From NCBI GenBank assembly GCA_017519965.1, contig JAFWRK010000080.1:1-33118 (forward strand): a stretch of DNA of 33,118 nucleotides, in the 5' to 3' direction. The position numbers and the translations under genes are program-made. The notes below the pieces were generated by a model. It ran no database searches. It was not told where the DNA came from and worked only from the letters and a program-made list of their open reading frames with translations. The DNA is from Bacilli bacterium (lineage in GTDB: Bacteria > Bacillota_I > Bacilli_A > RF39 > UBA660). Shown here in pieces: positions 6,268-15,051 of the stretch (positions are counted from its first letter, which is position 1; every line of letters starts with the position of its first letter).

Positions 6268-7935
6268 TTACTCACCTACATCTATATTACGTTCACCATT
6301 ACTATTAATATAATTAACTGTTTGCATATTATTTAAATCAGTAATAATAGCATTATATGTTTCTAAATTAGCATCCATTATTCTTCGATAATCAACAAAC
6401 TCTGCTAAAATAGCATCTATAGAAGAATAAATATTATTACCTAATTTATTCTTTTCGTATTTTCTGATATTATTTCTTTTACCCATTTTAGCAAATAATA
6501 CAAGGTTGCCAATAACTAAGAATACTATTAATAAAATATTTAATATTCCGCCATTTCTAGTTAAGAATAAACCAATAATACCAAGAATATCCATAATTAT
6601 TAGAGTTAATAATAAATCTTTATCTTCAACATCAAATTTATTTCCTAAATAAGAATCAATTTCATTCTTAATTGCTTCACTATTTCTTCCATCTCTAGAA
6701 GTAGTAGTAAAGTCATTAATTTGAATCTTAAAGTCATGATCTACAATTGTACTATTTAATTTATTTAAAGCTTCAATTATATAATTCTTAACATATGTTA
6801 AAGCAATTTTTCTTGTTTCTGAACTAACTTTAAAATTATCTTTATATAAAACAATTGAACTAAATAATGAAACTAAATCAGTTTTATCACTATATATTCC
6901 TTCTTGTTTCTTATATAATCTATTAGCTTCATCTCTATCTCCATTACATTCAATAATTAACTTATTAAGAAGATTATCTTTTTGGAACTCTTGTTCTTTT
7001 CCTTCATATTCAAAAATCAAATCATATAAGACATCATCAATTGATTTATTAGAAGCATCAGTAGCCATAACTTCATCTAAATATAATGAAAATTTATCAT
7101 AAACAATACCAGTAGTTAAATTATCTTCCATTAAATCAGCTTCAGGCCCATAATTTCGATATACCGGTAAAATAACTTCTTTCTTTTTATATGATTCTAA
7201 GAAATCATACCAAGTATCAACTTGTTTAGCTTTAATACTACTCTCATTATTTAATACTAAGAACCATTTATCAATTTTATCTAATAAAACTCTCTTAGCA
7301 TTATCACCAAAATGACCTAATGAAACAAGATCTAATACTGTTATAAAATGTTTATCTAATTCTAGTGGTGATTCCGTACTTAAATATCTATTTAACCAAT
7401 TGACTGCTGTTTGATTTCTACCAAGTTTTAAATTCATTAAAGCAAAGAATAAACTAGTTTTACTATTATCTTTGTTTAAAGCATTTTGCATTTCTTTCTG
7501 TGCATTTTCCTTATCATCCAATATCCAAGAAGTTAATGCACATAAAGCATTAGCAAGCCAATAATTAGGATTATTAAGAAGAATATTATCTCTTAATTTA
7601 ATTAAAGATGAAATTCTTATATTAGAATGTAAACAAGCATCTAAAAGAGATAATGTATTTCTTCTAACATTATCATAATAACCATATTTCTTTTCAATTT
7701 GTTCGTTATTATACATAATAGCTTGTCTAGCATTAGTTATAATAGTTGTTTCCTTAATATCCTTTACAAGGTTTTTAACTTCATTATGTAAGTCTTCAAC
7801 TTTATTATCCATTTCATTAACATGTTCTCTAACATCAGATACATTACTTACAACCCCATTAAGTTCTTTAGCAACAGAACCCAAGTTCTTTTCAATAGTA
7901 TCCAAGTTAGCAGCACTAATAGTTAAAGCTTCCAT
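6268..7935 (-). CDS. Coiled-coil/TPR-like membrane protein of the AAA+ operon
   Basis: First gene of the ATPase operon, 555 residues. An N-terminal coiled coil (about 10-70, heptad-like NVSDVREHVNEMDNKVEDL) is followed by TPR-like helical repeats (about 95-200; NPNYWLANALCALTSWILDD, then NQTAVNWLNRYLS), a long helical middle, two close transmembrane segments near residues 442-485, and a 70-residue tail. The topology suggests a large cytoplasmic scaffold anchored by a hairpin. The start at 7935 is preceded by GAGGTGG; an in-frame ATG at 7956 overlaps the -10 box and is excluded. Family not recognised. It probably anchors or presents substrates to the AAA+ protein. Confidence 0.8.
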   Translation of the reverse strand: MEALTISAANLDTIEKNLGSVAKELNGVVSNVSDVREHVNEMDNKVEDLHNEVKNLVKDIKETTIITNARQAIMYNNEQIEKKYGYYDNVRRNTLSLLDACLHSNIRISSLIKLRDNILLNNPNYWLANALCALTSWILDDKENAQKEMQNALNKDNSKTSLFFALMNLKLGRNQTAVNWLNRYLSTESPLELDKHFITVLDLVSLGHFGDNAKRVLLDKIDKWFLVLNNESSIKAKQVDTWYDFLESYKKKEVILPVYRNYGPEADLMEDNLTTGIVYDKFSLYLDEVMATDASNKSIDDVLYDLIFEYEGKEQEFQKDNLLNKLIIECNGDRDEANRLYKKQEGIYSDKTDLVSLFSSIVLYKDNFKVSSETRKIALTYVKNYIIEALNKLNSTIVDHDFKIQINDFTTTSRDGRNSEAIKNEIDSYLGNKFDVEDKDLLLTLIIMDILGIIGLFLTRNGGILNILLIVFLVIGNLVLFAKMGKRNNIRKYEKNKLGNNIYSSIDAILAEFVDYRRIMDANLETYNAIITDLNNMQTVNYINSNGERNIDVGE

Positions 7936-7954
7936 GAAACCACCTCTATAATAC

Positions 7955-7963
7955 ATTATAACA
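7955..7963 (-). promoter_or_regulatory. Extended -10 promoter of the AAA+ operon
   Basis: The minus strand reads TGTTATAAT, an extended -10 (TGnTATAAT). It lies about 20 bp before the chosen start and shows that the longer reading frame cannot be fully translated from this promoter. Confidence 0.7.
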
Positions 7964-8074
7964 TATAATTAAAGATAAATGATACAACCTATTTAATAAA
8001 ATTAGATATATTATTTACTTAAAAACTAAAATATGTTAAATTATATATAGTTTTAAAGTTTCGAGGTGAAAAAG

Positions 8075-8266
8075 ATGAGCAAAAAAAGACATATAGAAAC
8101 AGAAGAAGTAGAAGAAGAAGTAGTAATTAAACCAACTAAAAAGAAAAAAATGTCTAGAGTCGAAAAGAATCGTTTAATAATGAAAATAGCTGGATGGATA
8201 ATGGCTATCATAATGTTATTTGGAACATTAATGTCTATCCTTGGAATGTTAATTAATTACAAATAA
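8075..8266 (+). CDS. Small single-span membrane protein
   Basis: A 63-residue protein in the opposite direction to its neighbours. The first half is very charged (an EEVEEEVV run, then a KKKK run); the second half has one membrane segment (about 38-58, IAGWIMAIIMLFGTLMSILG). The ATG at 8075 is preceded by GAGGTG at 6 bases; a GTG at 8066 is part of that site. It ends in a terminator shared with convergent mscL. One of three plus-strand genes right of dif. Function unknown. Confidence 0.75.
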   Translation: MSKKRHIETEEVEEEVVIKPTKKKKMSRVEKNRLIMKIAGWIMAIIMLFGTLMSILGMLINYK

Positions 8267-8288
8267 AAAGCACTATTTAGTGCTTTTT
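8265..8288. terminator. Bidirectional terminator between the small membrane gene and mscL
   Basis: AAAAAGCACT-ATTT-AGTGCTTTTT has an A tract before and a T tract after the stem, so it can serve the convergent genes on both strands. Confidence 0.85.
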
Positions 8289-8740
8289 TTAGTTTCTTTT
8301 AATAAATCTCTAATTTCTTCAAGAAGAATAGTTTCATCACTCTTAACAACTGCAGGAGCTTCCTCTTCTTCTTTCTTCTTTCTAGCATCCATAATTTTGT
8401 TAACTGCCTTTAATAAGATGAATAGAACTAAAGCCATTATTAAGAAATTGATAATAGCTGTTACAAAGTCACCCCATAATAAGTATTGACCAGCATCTCC
8501 TTCTGGAGTCCATGGTAAGTGTAATTTACCACCAAATTCTACACCACCAATACTTGCAATAAGTGGATTAATAAAATCATTAGTTAAAGCTGTTACAATT
8601 CCTTGGAAAGCACCACCAATGATAACACCGATTGCCATATCCATAACATTACCTCTTAAGATAAATGCTTTGAATTCGCTTATTAATCCTCCACTTTTTT
8701 GTTTAACGTCTTTTAATCCTTCTTTTAAATTTTTTGCCAT
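8273..8740 (-). CDS. mscL: Large-conductance mechanosensitive channel MscL
   Basis: A 155-residue MscL: a homopentameric inner-membrane channel that opens under membrane tension during osmotic downshock. The N-terminal amphipathic helix and conserved FKAFILRGNVMDMAIGVIIG lead into TM1 (about 28-55). A periplasmic loop with WTPEG follows, TM2 spans about 88-113, and a Lys/Glu-rich cytoplasmic helix bundle ends in EEIRDLL. Length is typical (about 130-155). It starts 10 bases after the stop of an unknown 206-residue gene, so the two are likely co-transcribed. Confidence 0.97.
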   Translation of the reverse strand: MAKNLKEGLKDVKQKSGGLISEFKAFILRGNVMDMAIGVIIGGAFQGIVTALTNDFINPLIASIGGVEFGGKLHLPWTPEGDAGQYLLWGDFVTAIINFLIMALVLFILLKAVNKIMDARKKKEEEEAPAVVKSDETILLEEIRDLLKETKKSTK

Positions 8741-8750
8741 TTTCCTAACC

Positions 8751-9371
8751 TCACTTTATATACTCAGGATTATTCCTTTTTATTTCGGCGAAACTATTAT
8801 CCAAATTCATGTAGGCATCATAAAAAGAATATCTAGTTTCCGTACTGATGTCATTATTATTAACTATTCCTGAAAAATTGTCAAGAATATCTTTGATATC
8901 CGAAATATACCTTTCTTGCATCATATAAGATACTACAGAAGATAGTATTTTTTTATTAGCAAAAAGATATTCATATGCTAAATAAACATTATTAATTGCT
9001 AAGTATGCAACTTGTTCAATCATCTCATAAGGACTAATTTCTAATCGATCAATACGCTTTTGATTAAGAAGTAATTCTTCATCATTAATTGTGAAATCTT
9101 TACCTCTTAAACCAAATGATTGCATACAATATTTAACCATAATATGTGCTAAATCATCTCTTTGCATCATCATAGCTTTTTTTCTTGCACCATTATTAGA
9201 TGAAATATACAAGTATTTATTATTGTTTATCTTTGCATTAGCTGGAAACACACTATCATCATCAAATAAAACATATTTGATAGCATCTTCACAGTTTTCA
9301 TATCCTTGCGATTCTCTAGTTGCTAAAACAATATCATCGAAATCTTGAATTTTACATTTAGCTAAATCCAT
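8751..9371 (-). CDS. Hypothetical protein upstream of mscL
   Basis: A 206-residue soluble, mostly helical protein that I do not recognise. It has no signal peptide or membrane segment. Several cysteines sit in the first half (KCKI, YENCEDA, KYCMQ), with an RKKAMMMQRDD segment between them. The second half is helical and aromatic. The start is an ATG in a GTGATGTTATG context. A terminator immediately upstream separates it from the 106-residue gene, and mscL follows after 10 bases. A link to osmotic stress rests on that neighbour only. Confidence 0.75.
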   Translation of the reverse strand: MDLAKCKIQDFDDIVLATRESQGYENCEDAIKYVLFDDDSVFPANAKINNNKYLYISSNNGARKKAMMMQRDDLAHIMVKYCMQSFGLRGKDFTINDEELLLNQKRIDRLEISPYEMIEQVAYLAINNVYLAYEYLFANKKILSSVVSYMMQERYISDIKDILDNFSGIVNNNDISTETRYSFYDAYMNLDNSFAEIKRNNPEYIK

Positions 9372-9401
9372 AACATCACTATCCTATCATAAGTATATCA
9401 C

Positions 9402-9425
9402 AAAAAAAGTAGTCATACGACTACT
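9402..9425 (-). terminator. Terminator of the 565/106-residue gene pair
   Basis: AGTAGTC-ATAC-GACTACT stem followed on the minus strand by a T7 run. The last codons of the 106-residue gene contribute one arm. Confidence 0.85.
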
Positions 9426-9741
9426 CTTCTTCTAAATCTAATAATTCTTCTAACTTTTCATTATATTGAGGATATAACTCAGACATAACTTGGTCTAATT
9501 CATATACTGCTAAAGTTTTAAAGTTTTCAGAATCAGGATCAATCATTCTGATCATTTCCTCATTATTTTGATCAACCGTAATTTCAAATGCTGCTACATT
9601 ATTAAAATCTAATTGAGCATCTAATGTAGCTTCGCAGCAGAAATAATAGTTTTTGTCCCCCAAATCTGTTACTACATCAATTATAAAATATCTTTCAGCT
9701 CCATATTTTAAAACGTCATATTGTTTAAATTTAGGTATCAA
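9421..9741 (-). CDS. Small acidic hypothetical protein
   Basis: A 106-residue acidic protein, probably a small beta-rich domain followed by a C-terminal helix ending in acidic residues. It starts at a TTG overlapping the TGA of the gene before it; the Shine-Dalgarno GGAGGAGG is the glycine-codon run at the end of that gene, which forces coupling. No closer ATG exists. YYFCCEA places two cysteines side by side. Probably made in fixed ratio with the 565-residue membrane protein and likely its partner. Family not recognised. Confidence 0.75.
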   Translation of the reverse strand: MIPKFKQYDVLKYGAERYFIIDVVTDLGDKNYYFCCEATLDAQLDFNNVAAFEITVDQNNEEMIRMIDPDSENFKTLAVYELDQVMSELYPQYNEKLEELLDLEEE

Positions 9742-11435
9742 AATCTAATTCCTCCTCCTAGTTCTTCACGGTCTACAAATGTTAAATCTCCAGCCTCTAA
9801 ATCGTCAGGCTCAAGTGCAGATATATTTGCTTTATTTTGAGCTATCTTAGCTTGAGCATCTGCTATCTTAGCAGCAGCTTTATCTCTAGCTCTTTGAACA
9901 GCATCTCTTTCTGGTCCAACTAAACTAGGATCAGCTAATTCAGCATCAAGAGAAGTTAAACTATTTTGAAGTTGAGAAATTAAAGTCTCAAGTTCAGCAT
10001 TTGATGCACGCCATTTAGCCATATTATTACGATCTATTTGTTGTTGTGAAATTCTTCTTTTCTTACGATCAGCAAGTTTCTTTTTGATAACATGTCTTGC
10101 TAAAGCAACAAGTCCAACTGTTTCTAAAATAGCAATCCATGCAGCTTGAGTAGTTAATTGACTACCTACAAACCAATGAGCCAAAACTTGTGGAATTGGT
10201 AGAATTAATTGTTTAGCAGCTAATAAAGCATATCTTGCAATACCTGAAAGTAATGCTCCTACACCACCAGCGCCAGCAATTGCAAATCCTGCAATAGCTG
10301 CAACAGCGATGCAAGTTATAATAACACCTTTATGATTCTTTAAGAATCTACCAGTAGTTTTTAAACCATTAATAATTCTAGCTTTTATACCAGGATCTTC
10401 TTCAGATCTTACTCTACGACCTACACCATCATCAACATAAGCAGGACGAACACGAGTTCTACCATTTAAATCTCTTTGATTACTATAAGTTGCTGATTCA
10501 TAATTTGGATCAACAGCTACAGTATCAAGAGCTTCTCCATTAGAAGTAGGATTTGTACCAATAACAGTATTGCTTGCAGCGACTGTTTTAGAATAATCCA
10601 TTTTTTCGAAAGGATATGCTGCTCTTAATCCAGTACCAGGGTCAGTAGCTAATCCTGGAGGGAAATGTGCAGCTAATCTTGCATTATAATCTTTAGAAGT
10701 TTCTGAAGCTTTCTTAGGTTCTGGAACTTGAACAGTAGAACCAGGCATGTTCTTCATGTTATAAGCTCCTACACCAACTAAATCCATTTGATATAATTCA
10801 TTAGGTAATTCAATTTCTGCATTAAATGTTTTTAATACATTAATATATCTTAAAACAGATGGAATATCATTTTTATTAATAAACATTGTAAATGGTGTTT
10901 TACCATCTTCAGTGTTAATCTTAACACCCATTTCTAAAACATTATCACTTGAACCACCACTAAATACTCTACCCATCTCTAATACATTACTTAATTGCAT
11001 TAAAGCATCGTATTTAGGTCTATTAGCATCTAAAATAAAGAAATCACCAGTAATATATTGATATGTTTCTCCAGCAATTCTTCTTTCAGTAGGAACTAAT
11101 AATCCTTGAACTAATTCATTAGTCTTCTTTAATACTGATGAGTTTGGTCCATCAATTTTAACATGAGTAATAGTTGGATCCATATTTGTTCTAGGTTTAA
11201 CATCTATAACAAAAGCATCAGCATCTGTATCTCCTAATACTTTTAATTGTTTGTGATCAGGATCTGCCCACTCAAACACATTTCCTAAATAAGTATCACC
11301 CAATATTAATGTTGAAGGATTAACATCAATATAAATAGCTGATGTATTTGAAGGATTTACATACATCACAAACGCAGGATCTCTATTAAGCAATCTTAAT
11401 TTACTAAGTGCTTCTTTTCTAGTCATCTTTGCCAT
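9738..11435 (-). CDS. Large hypothetical membrane protein with C-terminal coiled coil
   Basis: A 565-residue protein. The ATG at 11435 (MAKMTRKEAL) has AGGAAG six bases upstream; a longer frame from a TTG at 11465 is rejected because TATAAT immediately follows that codon. The first 230 residues form a mixed alpha/beta domain of unknown type. A 130-residue low-complexity Pro/Thr/Asn-rich linker follows. Hydrophobic Ala/Gly-rich segments lie at about 368-398 and 425-450, with a possible third between them. A basic stretch (KKKLADRKKRR) then leads into a coiled coil of about 470-540. The alanine- and glycine-rich middle contrasts with the Lys/Asn-rich neighbours. No signal peptide. Unknown family. 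Confidence 0.75.
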   Translation of the reverse strand: MAKMTRKEALSKLRLLNRDPAFVMYVNPSNTSAIYIDVNPSTLILGDTYLGNVFEWADPDHKQLKVLGDTDADAFVIDVKPRTNMDPTITHVKIDGPNSSVLKKTNELVQGLLVPTERRIAGETYQYITGDFFILDANRPKYDALMQLSNVLEMGRVFSGGSSDNVLEMGVKINTEDGKTPFTMFINKNDIPSVLRYINVLKTFNAEIELPNELYQMDLVGVGAYNMKNMPGSTVQVPEPKKASETSKDYNARLAAHFPPGLATDPGTGLRAAYPFEKMDYSKTVAASNTVIGTNPTSNGEALDTVAVDPNYESATYSNQRDLNGRTRVRPAYVDDGVGRRVRSEEDPGIKARIINGLKTTGRFLKNHKGVIITCIAVAAIAGFAIAGAGGVGALLSGIARYALLAAKQLILPIPQVLAHWFVGSQLTTQAAWIAILETVGLVALARHVIKKKLADRKKRRISQQQIDRNNMAKWRASNAELETLISQLQNSLTSLDAELADPSLVGPERDAVQRARDKAAAKIADAQAKIAQNKANISALEPDDLEAGDLTFVDREELGGGIRF

Positions 11436-11518
11436 ATTACACTTCCTATCATATTTATTATACAAAATATTTGCTTAAATATGTATAAAAATACATTTTA
11501 TATACATTAATTATATAC

Positions 11519-12841
11519 TTATCTTCTGTTTTTTTCAATTCTGTGAAGCCAATCATAATCCTTGTTAGGAATTACTTTACCTAATACTCTTTTAGCATTA
11601 CTTTTAAAAGCTAAAACACTATTATCCATTTTTATAATACATTCATTACCTTCTACTTTAAAATATTGAATAGTTTTTGGATTAATAACCATATATACAA
11701 CATCAAAGTAAATAGCATTTAAGAATAAATGGAAATAACCATTACAATACCAAGTTAAATAAGGAGCACCTTCTAAACTATAAATAGTATCATAATCATT
11801 TCTAATATTTAAAGCAAGTTTCAATTCATTAAATCTTTCAATAATTTTTGGATCATTATTAATTATTCTAATATAATCATCTTCACCATAAACAATTCCA
11901 CTGAAGTAATGAATAAACGTATTAGTAAAAATAGCAATTAAGAAGATACTAATTAATCTAGCTATAACTAAAAGCGTTTCATAACCACCAGTATGTTTTT
12001 CAATTATAAAAGATACTACAATAATACCTACACATACAGCTGCTTCTATTAAAGCAGTAAAACTAATACTGTTATCAATATATAATTTATCTTTAATCTC
12101 TCTTTTTTTCTTATGCATAAATAATTCAAAATCACTTATATATTCTGCTGGATTAAATGAACCAAGATTCTTATATTCTTTTTCTTTAATTAATTCGTTA
12201 AATACTTGTAATGCGTTCATTTTAAAGAAATATTCATCATTATTAGTTTTCAATACAATCATTTGCTTAAAAGTATCTACTCGGTAATATCTAATAGAAC
12301 CATATTTAATTATATCTAGTTTAGGTTTCAAATTAGTATTAGCAGGTAATAAAATAATTTTATCCATTTTTGAATCTGTAAAAATATAAAAAGGGAAACC
12401 ATTTATATCAACAATAACTTTACTTTTTTCATTTAAACCATATTGTTGCTTATAATTATTTAATAATTTTGTATAATAACCAAATCTACCTGTAACATAT
12501 AACTTTAAAGCTTTTTCATAGCTTTCTATACTGAAGAATCCTAATCTTCTAATAGCATTTTCATAATTGCTTAAATTATTTAATTTAAAAAGCTTTTCCA
12601 TAATTTTAATAGCAATATTAAGTACTACTACAACTACAAAAGCAATAATCATTCCTTTGATATCAAAACCATTTAATAAGGCAAAGAATACTCCTATTAC
12701 AGCAACTATAATAGGTAAATAAACAATTAAATTTTTAATACTATAACCTTTATTATAAATTGTAATATTTTCATAATATTCTTTTCTTGCTTCATATACA
12801 TATTTCTCATATTTTTTAATGAATTGAGATTTAAATAACAT
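11519..12841 (-). CDS. Hypothetical four-span membrane protein
   Basis: A 440-residue membrane protein. Two N-terminal TM helices (about 37-57 and 62-85) are followed by about 180 residues of cytoplasmic domain with beta-rich segments, a second TM pair (about 262-282 and 288-315), and a C-terminal soluble domain. Paired membrane hairpins with two similar-sized soluble domains suggest internal duplication (AYLTWYCNGYFHLF resembles VDINGFPFYIF in context). The start is preceded by GGGTGATGTGAT. The next gene starts about 80 bases downstream with its own -10, so co-transcription is uncertain. Family not recognised. Confidence 0.75.
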   Translation of the reverse strand: MLFKSQFIKKYEKYVYEARKEYYENITIYNKGYSIKNLIVYLPIIVAVIGVFFALLNGFDIKGMIIAFVVVVVLNIAIKIMEKLFKLNNLSNYENAIRRLGFFSIESYEKALKLYVTGRFGYYTKLLNNYKQQYGLNEKSKVIVDINGFPFYIFTDSKMDKIILLPANTNLKPKLDIIKYGSIRYYRVDTFKQMIVLKTNNDEYFFKMNALQVFNELIKEKEYKNLGSFNPAEYISDFELFMHKKKREIKDKLYIDNSISFTALIEAAVCVGIIVVSFIIEKHTGGYETLLVIARLISIFLIAIFTNTFIHYFSGIVYGEDDYIRIINNDPKIIERFNELKLALNIRNDYDTIYSLEGAPYLTWYCNGYFHLFLNAIYFDVVYMVINPKTIQYFKVEGNECIIKMDNSVLAFKSNAKRVLGKVIPNKDYDWLHRIEKNRR

Positions 12842-12889
12842 ATCACATCACCCTATTATCATATTAATTATAATATATTAGAGAAATAA

Positions 12890-12912
12890 AAAAAAGTAGT
12901 AATAACTACTTT
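12890..12912 (-). terminator. Terminator of the RDD gene
   Basis: AAAGTAGT-AATA-ACTACTTT, with a long T run following on the minus strand; one arm lies inside the 3' end of the gene. Confidence 0.85.
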
Positions 12913-13487
12913 CTCTTACTAATAACTTTTGTATTACAAAGTATATCATGTAATCCTCTTTCATCTTCTCTAAATATAACAAAGCCATACAAGATTCCCA
13001 TGATAACAAATTGAAAATTACCAATAAAATTATAACTTATTATCCATAACTCTCTTCCAAAGAAGATTAAAGCTAATATATTTAAAATACTTGGAATCAT
13101 ATTAGAAACCAAAACACTTCTAATTATAAATAAACCAGGATTTAATACTTTACCTGTATTAGGTGCTATTTTAATGTTCATTAGTCTTTTACCAAATGTC
13201 TGACCATTCCATATATATTGAAAGACACCAAAGTATAATAATAAAACCCCTACTCTTATAATTAACATCGGTAACGAAGCTCTATTAAGTTGATATTCTA
13301 ATTCATAAATACCATCTTCATCTAGATTATCTATATTACCACTAAATATTAATTTCATTTCTTGATTACTTAATTCATCAAATTTGTCATAGTCTTTTTC
13401 AAACATTGGTAATCTAAAAAGCAAAGCTACAATAAAAGAAATAAAAAATAGATCTATTAAATATGCCAGTATTCTTTTTACTTTCAT
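12906..13487 (-). CDS. RDD-family membrane protein
   Basis: A 193-residue RDD-family integral membrane protein. Family members are small, often three- to four-TM proteins linked to ion or osmolyte homeostasis, though most are uncharacterised. The hallmark first helix contains R-x6-D (KRILAYLIDLFFISF), and the conserved GQTFGKRLMNIKI segment precedes the later helices. The start is the ATG at 13487, with GGTGAT five bases upstream, rather than a TTG two codons before. A TGTTATAAT extended -10 lies just upstream. Confidence 0.9.
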   Translation of the reverse strand: MKVKRILAYLIDLFFISFIVALLFRLPMFEKDYDKFDELSNQEMKLIFSGNIDNLDEDGIYELEYQLNRASLPMLIIRVGVLLLYFGVFQYIWNGQTFGKRLMNIKIAPNTGKVLNPGLFIIRSVLVSNMIPSILNILALIFFGRELWIISYNFIGNFQFVIMGILYGFVIFREDERGLHDILCNTKVISKRK

Positions 13488-13504
13488 TTTCAATCACCAT
13501 GTCT

Positions 13505-13513
13505 ATTATAACA
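13505..13513 (-). promoter_or_regulatory. Extended -10 promoter of the RDD gene
   Basis: Minus strand TGTTATAAT, about 18 bp upstream of the chosen start. The YqzL-like gene ends about 15 bp upstream, so the RDD gene may be transcribed from both. Confidence 0.6.
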
Positions 13514-13528
13514 AATTTTTACTAATCA

Positions 13529-13627
13529 TTACTTACTTTTTTCATAATCCCTAATTCTTACAAATACTAAATAATCAAAAATCTTACCTGATTTTTTAAA
13601 TATATTCCAAGCCTCCACACTAGTCAT
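13529..13627 (-). CDS. yqzL: YqzL-like small protein
   Basis: A 32-residue gene in an otherwise empty 297-base gap. A strong AAAGGAG site lies 5 bases before the ATG at 13627. The product has the YqzL-family pattern W-x2-F-x2-(S/T)-G-x4-YL: it reads EAWNIFKKSGKIFDYLVF and ends in a charged RIRDYEKSK tail. Members are 40-50 residue proteins of unknown function found widely in Bacillota, often near recO and era in Bacillus. Here the context is different. No clear -35 is seen; TATAAT at 13675-13680 may serve it. Confidence 0.7.
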   Translation of the reverse strand: MTSVEAWNIFKKSGKIFDYLVFVRIRDYEKSK

Positions 13628-13772
13628 ATAGTCTCCTTTCTAAGAATAAACACTCTACCTTTTACTCTATAAATATTATATCTCAAAAAAGAGTTAAAAA
13701 AATACATAAAACGAACAAATATACGATATATTGATAATAGTCCATAATATCGCGTCAATCATCTTTACAAAT

Positions 13773-13797
13773 AAAAAAAGTAAACATTGTTTACTTT
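13773..13797 (-). terminator. Terminator of the Lys-rich membrane protein gene
   Basis: AAAGTAAAC-ATT-GTTTACTTT stem with an A tract on the plus side, giving a T run on the minus strand. Bases 13681-13772 show no gene. Confidence 0.85.
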
Positions 13798-14984
13798 CTT
13801 CCATTTACTGTGAATTCATATAAAATCTTAACTGATCTATTATTTTCTACATTATTTTCCAAATATTTATACTCATTATCTCGTACTATAACAGCTCTTA
13901 ATCTTTGAGCATAAAAATCATCAAACATCGTACCATCATTTTCATATTCTACATAGTTAGTTTTAATTTTAGTATTTAAATATCTTTCAACATATACATT
14001 AGTATCTTTTAAGATTCCTACCTTTTTATTACTTACATTATATAAAGTCTTATTAGTAGGATTATCAAACGTAACAACATAATATGTTTTCTCTTCAAAT
14101 TCTTTAGTATTTAATGCACTAATGTAACCATATGTATATTGCATTTCATATATAGCATATCCCATACCAGCACATAATAATATTGTAAAGATCCAACCTT
14201 CAACATGCTTATTATAAGAAATAGCAATAACCATCAAGAATAAAATTAAACCACAAATATAAATAATAGTATTCTTTTCAAATATTTCTATCTTAATTAC
14301 ACCAATTACAAATAAAACAAATGTAAGAATTAAAATAGCATTAAAGACAATATTTAAATTAGTCCATATTTCATATAATAACCTTAAGAATACATTTTTA
14401 GGCTTTTTAGGTTGAATAGAATAATTAGTTTGTTTTAATCTTCCATCTCTACCTGTTTCTTTCTTAACAACATATTCTTTACTATATACTTGTTTCTTTT
14501 TATCTCTTTTAACACCAAATAAAGCATCTAAATCTCTACTAGGTTCTTTCTTTTGTTTTTTCTTAAATAAATTACTAAACCATTCTTTGAAGTTAAATTT
14601 CTTTTTATCTTTAATATTTTTTTGATTAACAGGCTTCTTATTATCATTCTTTTTCTTTTCTGGTTTTTTATTAGTTAAAGCTACATTATAAATAACATCA
14701 GTATTTTTAACTACTTTACCTTTTTTAGGTAATTCTTTTTTACTAGCAGGAACTTTCTTTTGTTCTTGCTTAGTATTTTTATTATCTTTTTTCTTTTTAT
14801 ATTTTTGTGGCTCTGTTAATAAAACATTATATTTAACTTCTTCTTTAGGAACAACTTGAGTAGTTTTCTTAGTTGCTTGAGTATTTTTAGTCTGTTCATT
14901 TTGAACAGTTTTTTTAGTTTGTTCCTTAGCTTTACGCTTAATATTTTGTTTTAATTTTTGAGTCTTTGATTTCTTTTTAGCCAT
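13791..14984 (-). CDS. Lys-rich N-terminus, three-TM membrane protein
   Basis: A 397-residue protein in two parts. Residues 1-200 are extremely basic (Lys/Gln/Asn), presumably disordered and cytoplasmic, and contain a short repeated motif: YNVLLT at 52-57 and YNVALT at 99-104, each followed by a KKK(K)-x-DNK stretch. Three TM helices follow at about 212-232, 239-258 and 262-284. The C-terminal 110 residues are probably extracellular. The basic tail could bind nucleic acid, acidic lipids or wall polymer, but none of these can be chosen from sequence. ATG start with GGAG nine bases upstream. No family recognised. Confidence 0.75.
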   Translation of the reverse strand: MAKKKSKTQKLKQNIKRKAKEQTKKTVQNEQTKNTQATKKTTQVVPKEEVKYNVLLTEPQKYKKKKDNKNTKQEQKKVPASKKELPKKGKVVKNTDVIYNVALTNKKPEKKKNDNKKPVNQKNIKDKKKFNFKEWFSNLFKKKQKKEPSRDLDALFGVKRDKKKQVYSKEYVVKKETGRDGRLKQTNYSIQPKKPKNVFLRLLYEIWTNLNIVFNAILILTFVLFVIGVIKIEIFEKNTIIYICGLILFLMVIAISYNKHVEGWIFTILLCAGMGYAIYEMQYTYGYISALNTKEFEEKTYYVVTFDNPTNKTLYNVSNKKVGILKDTNVYVERYLNTKIKTNYVEYENDGTMFDDFYAQRLRAVIVRDNEYKYLENNVENNRSVKILYEFTVNGRK

Positions 14985-15051
14985 TGTTAATCACTCCAAA
15001 GTTACAATAATAATATATCATATATTTTATAGTTAAATGAAAAAAAATTAA

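Noticed and set aside
7936..7956. Longer N-terminus of the coiled-coil/TPR protein from the ATG at 7956
   Set aside because: That ATG overlaps the extended -10 box; GAGGTGG directly precedes the ATG at 7935.
11436..11465. Longer N-terminus of the 565-residue protein from a TTG
   Set aside because: The TTG is followed at once by TATAAT (likely -10) and lacks a ribosome site; AGGAAG precedes the ATG at 11435.
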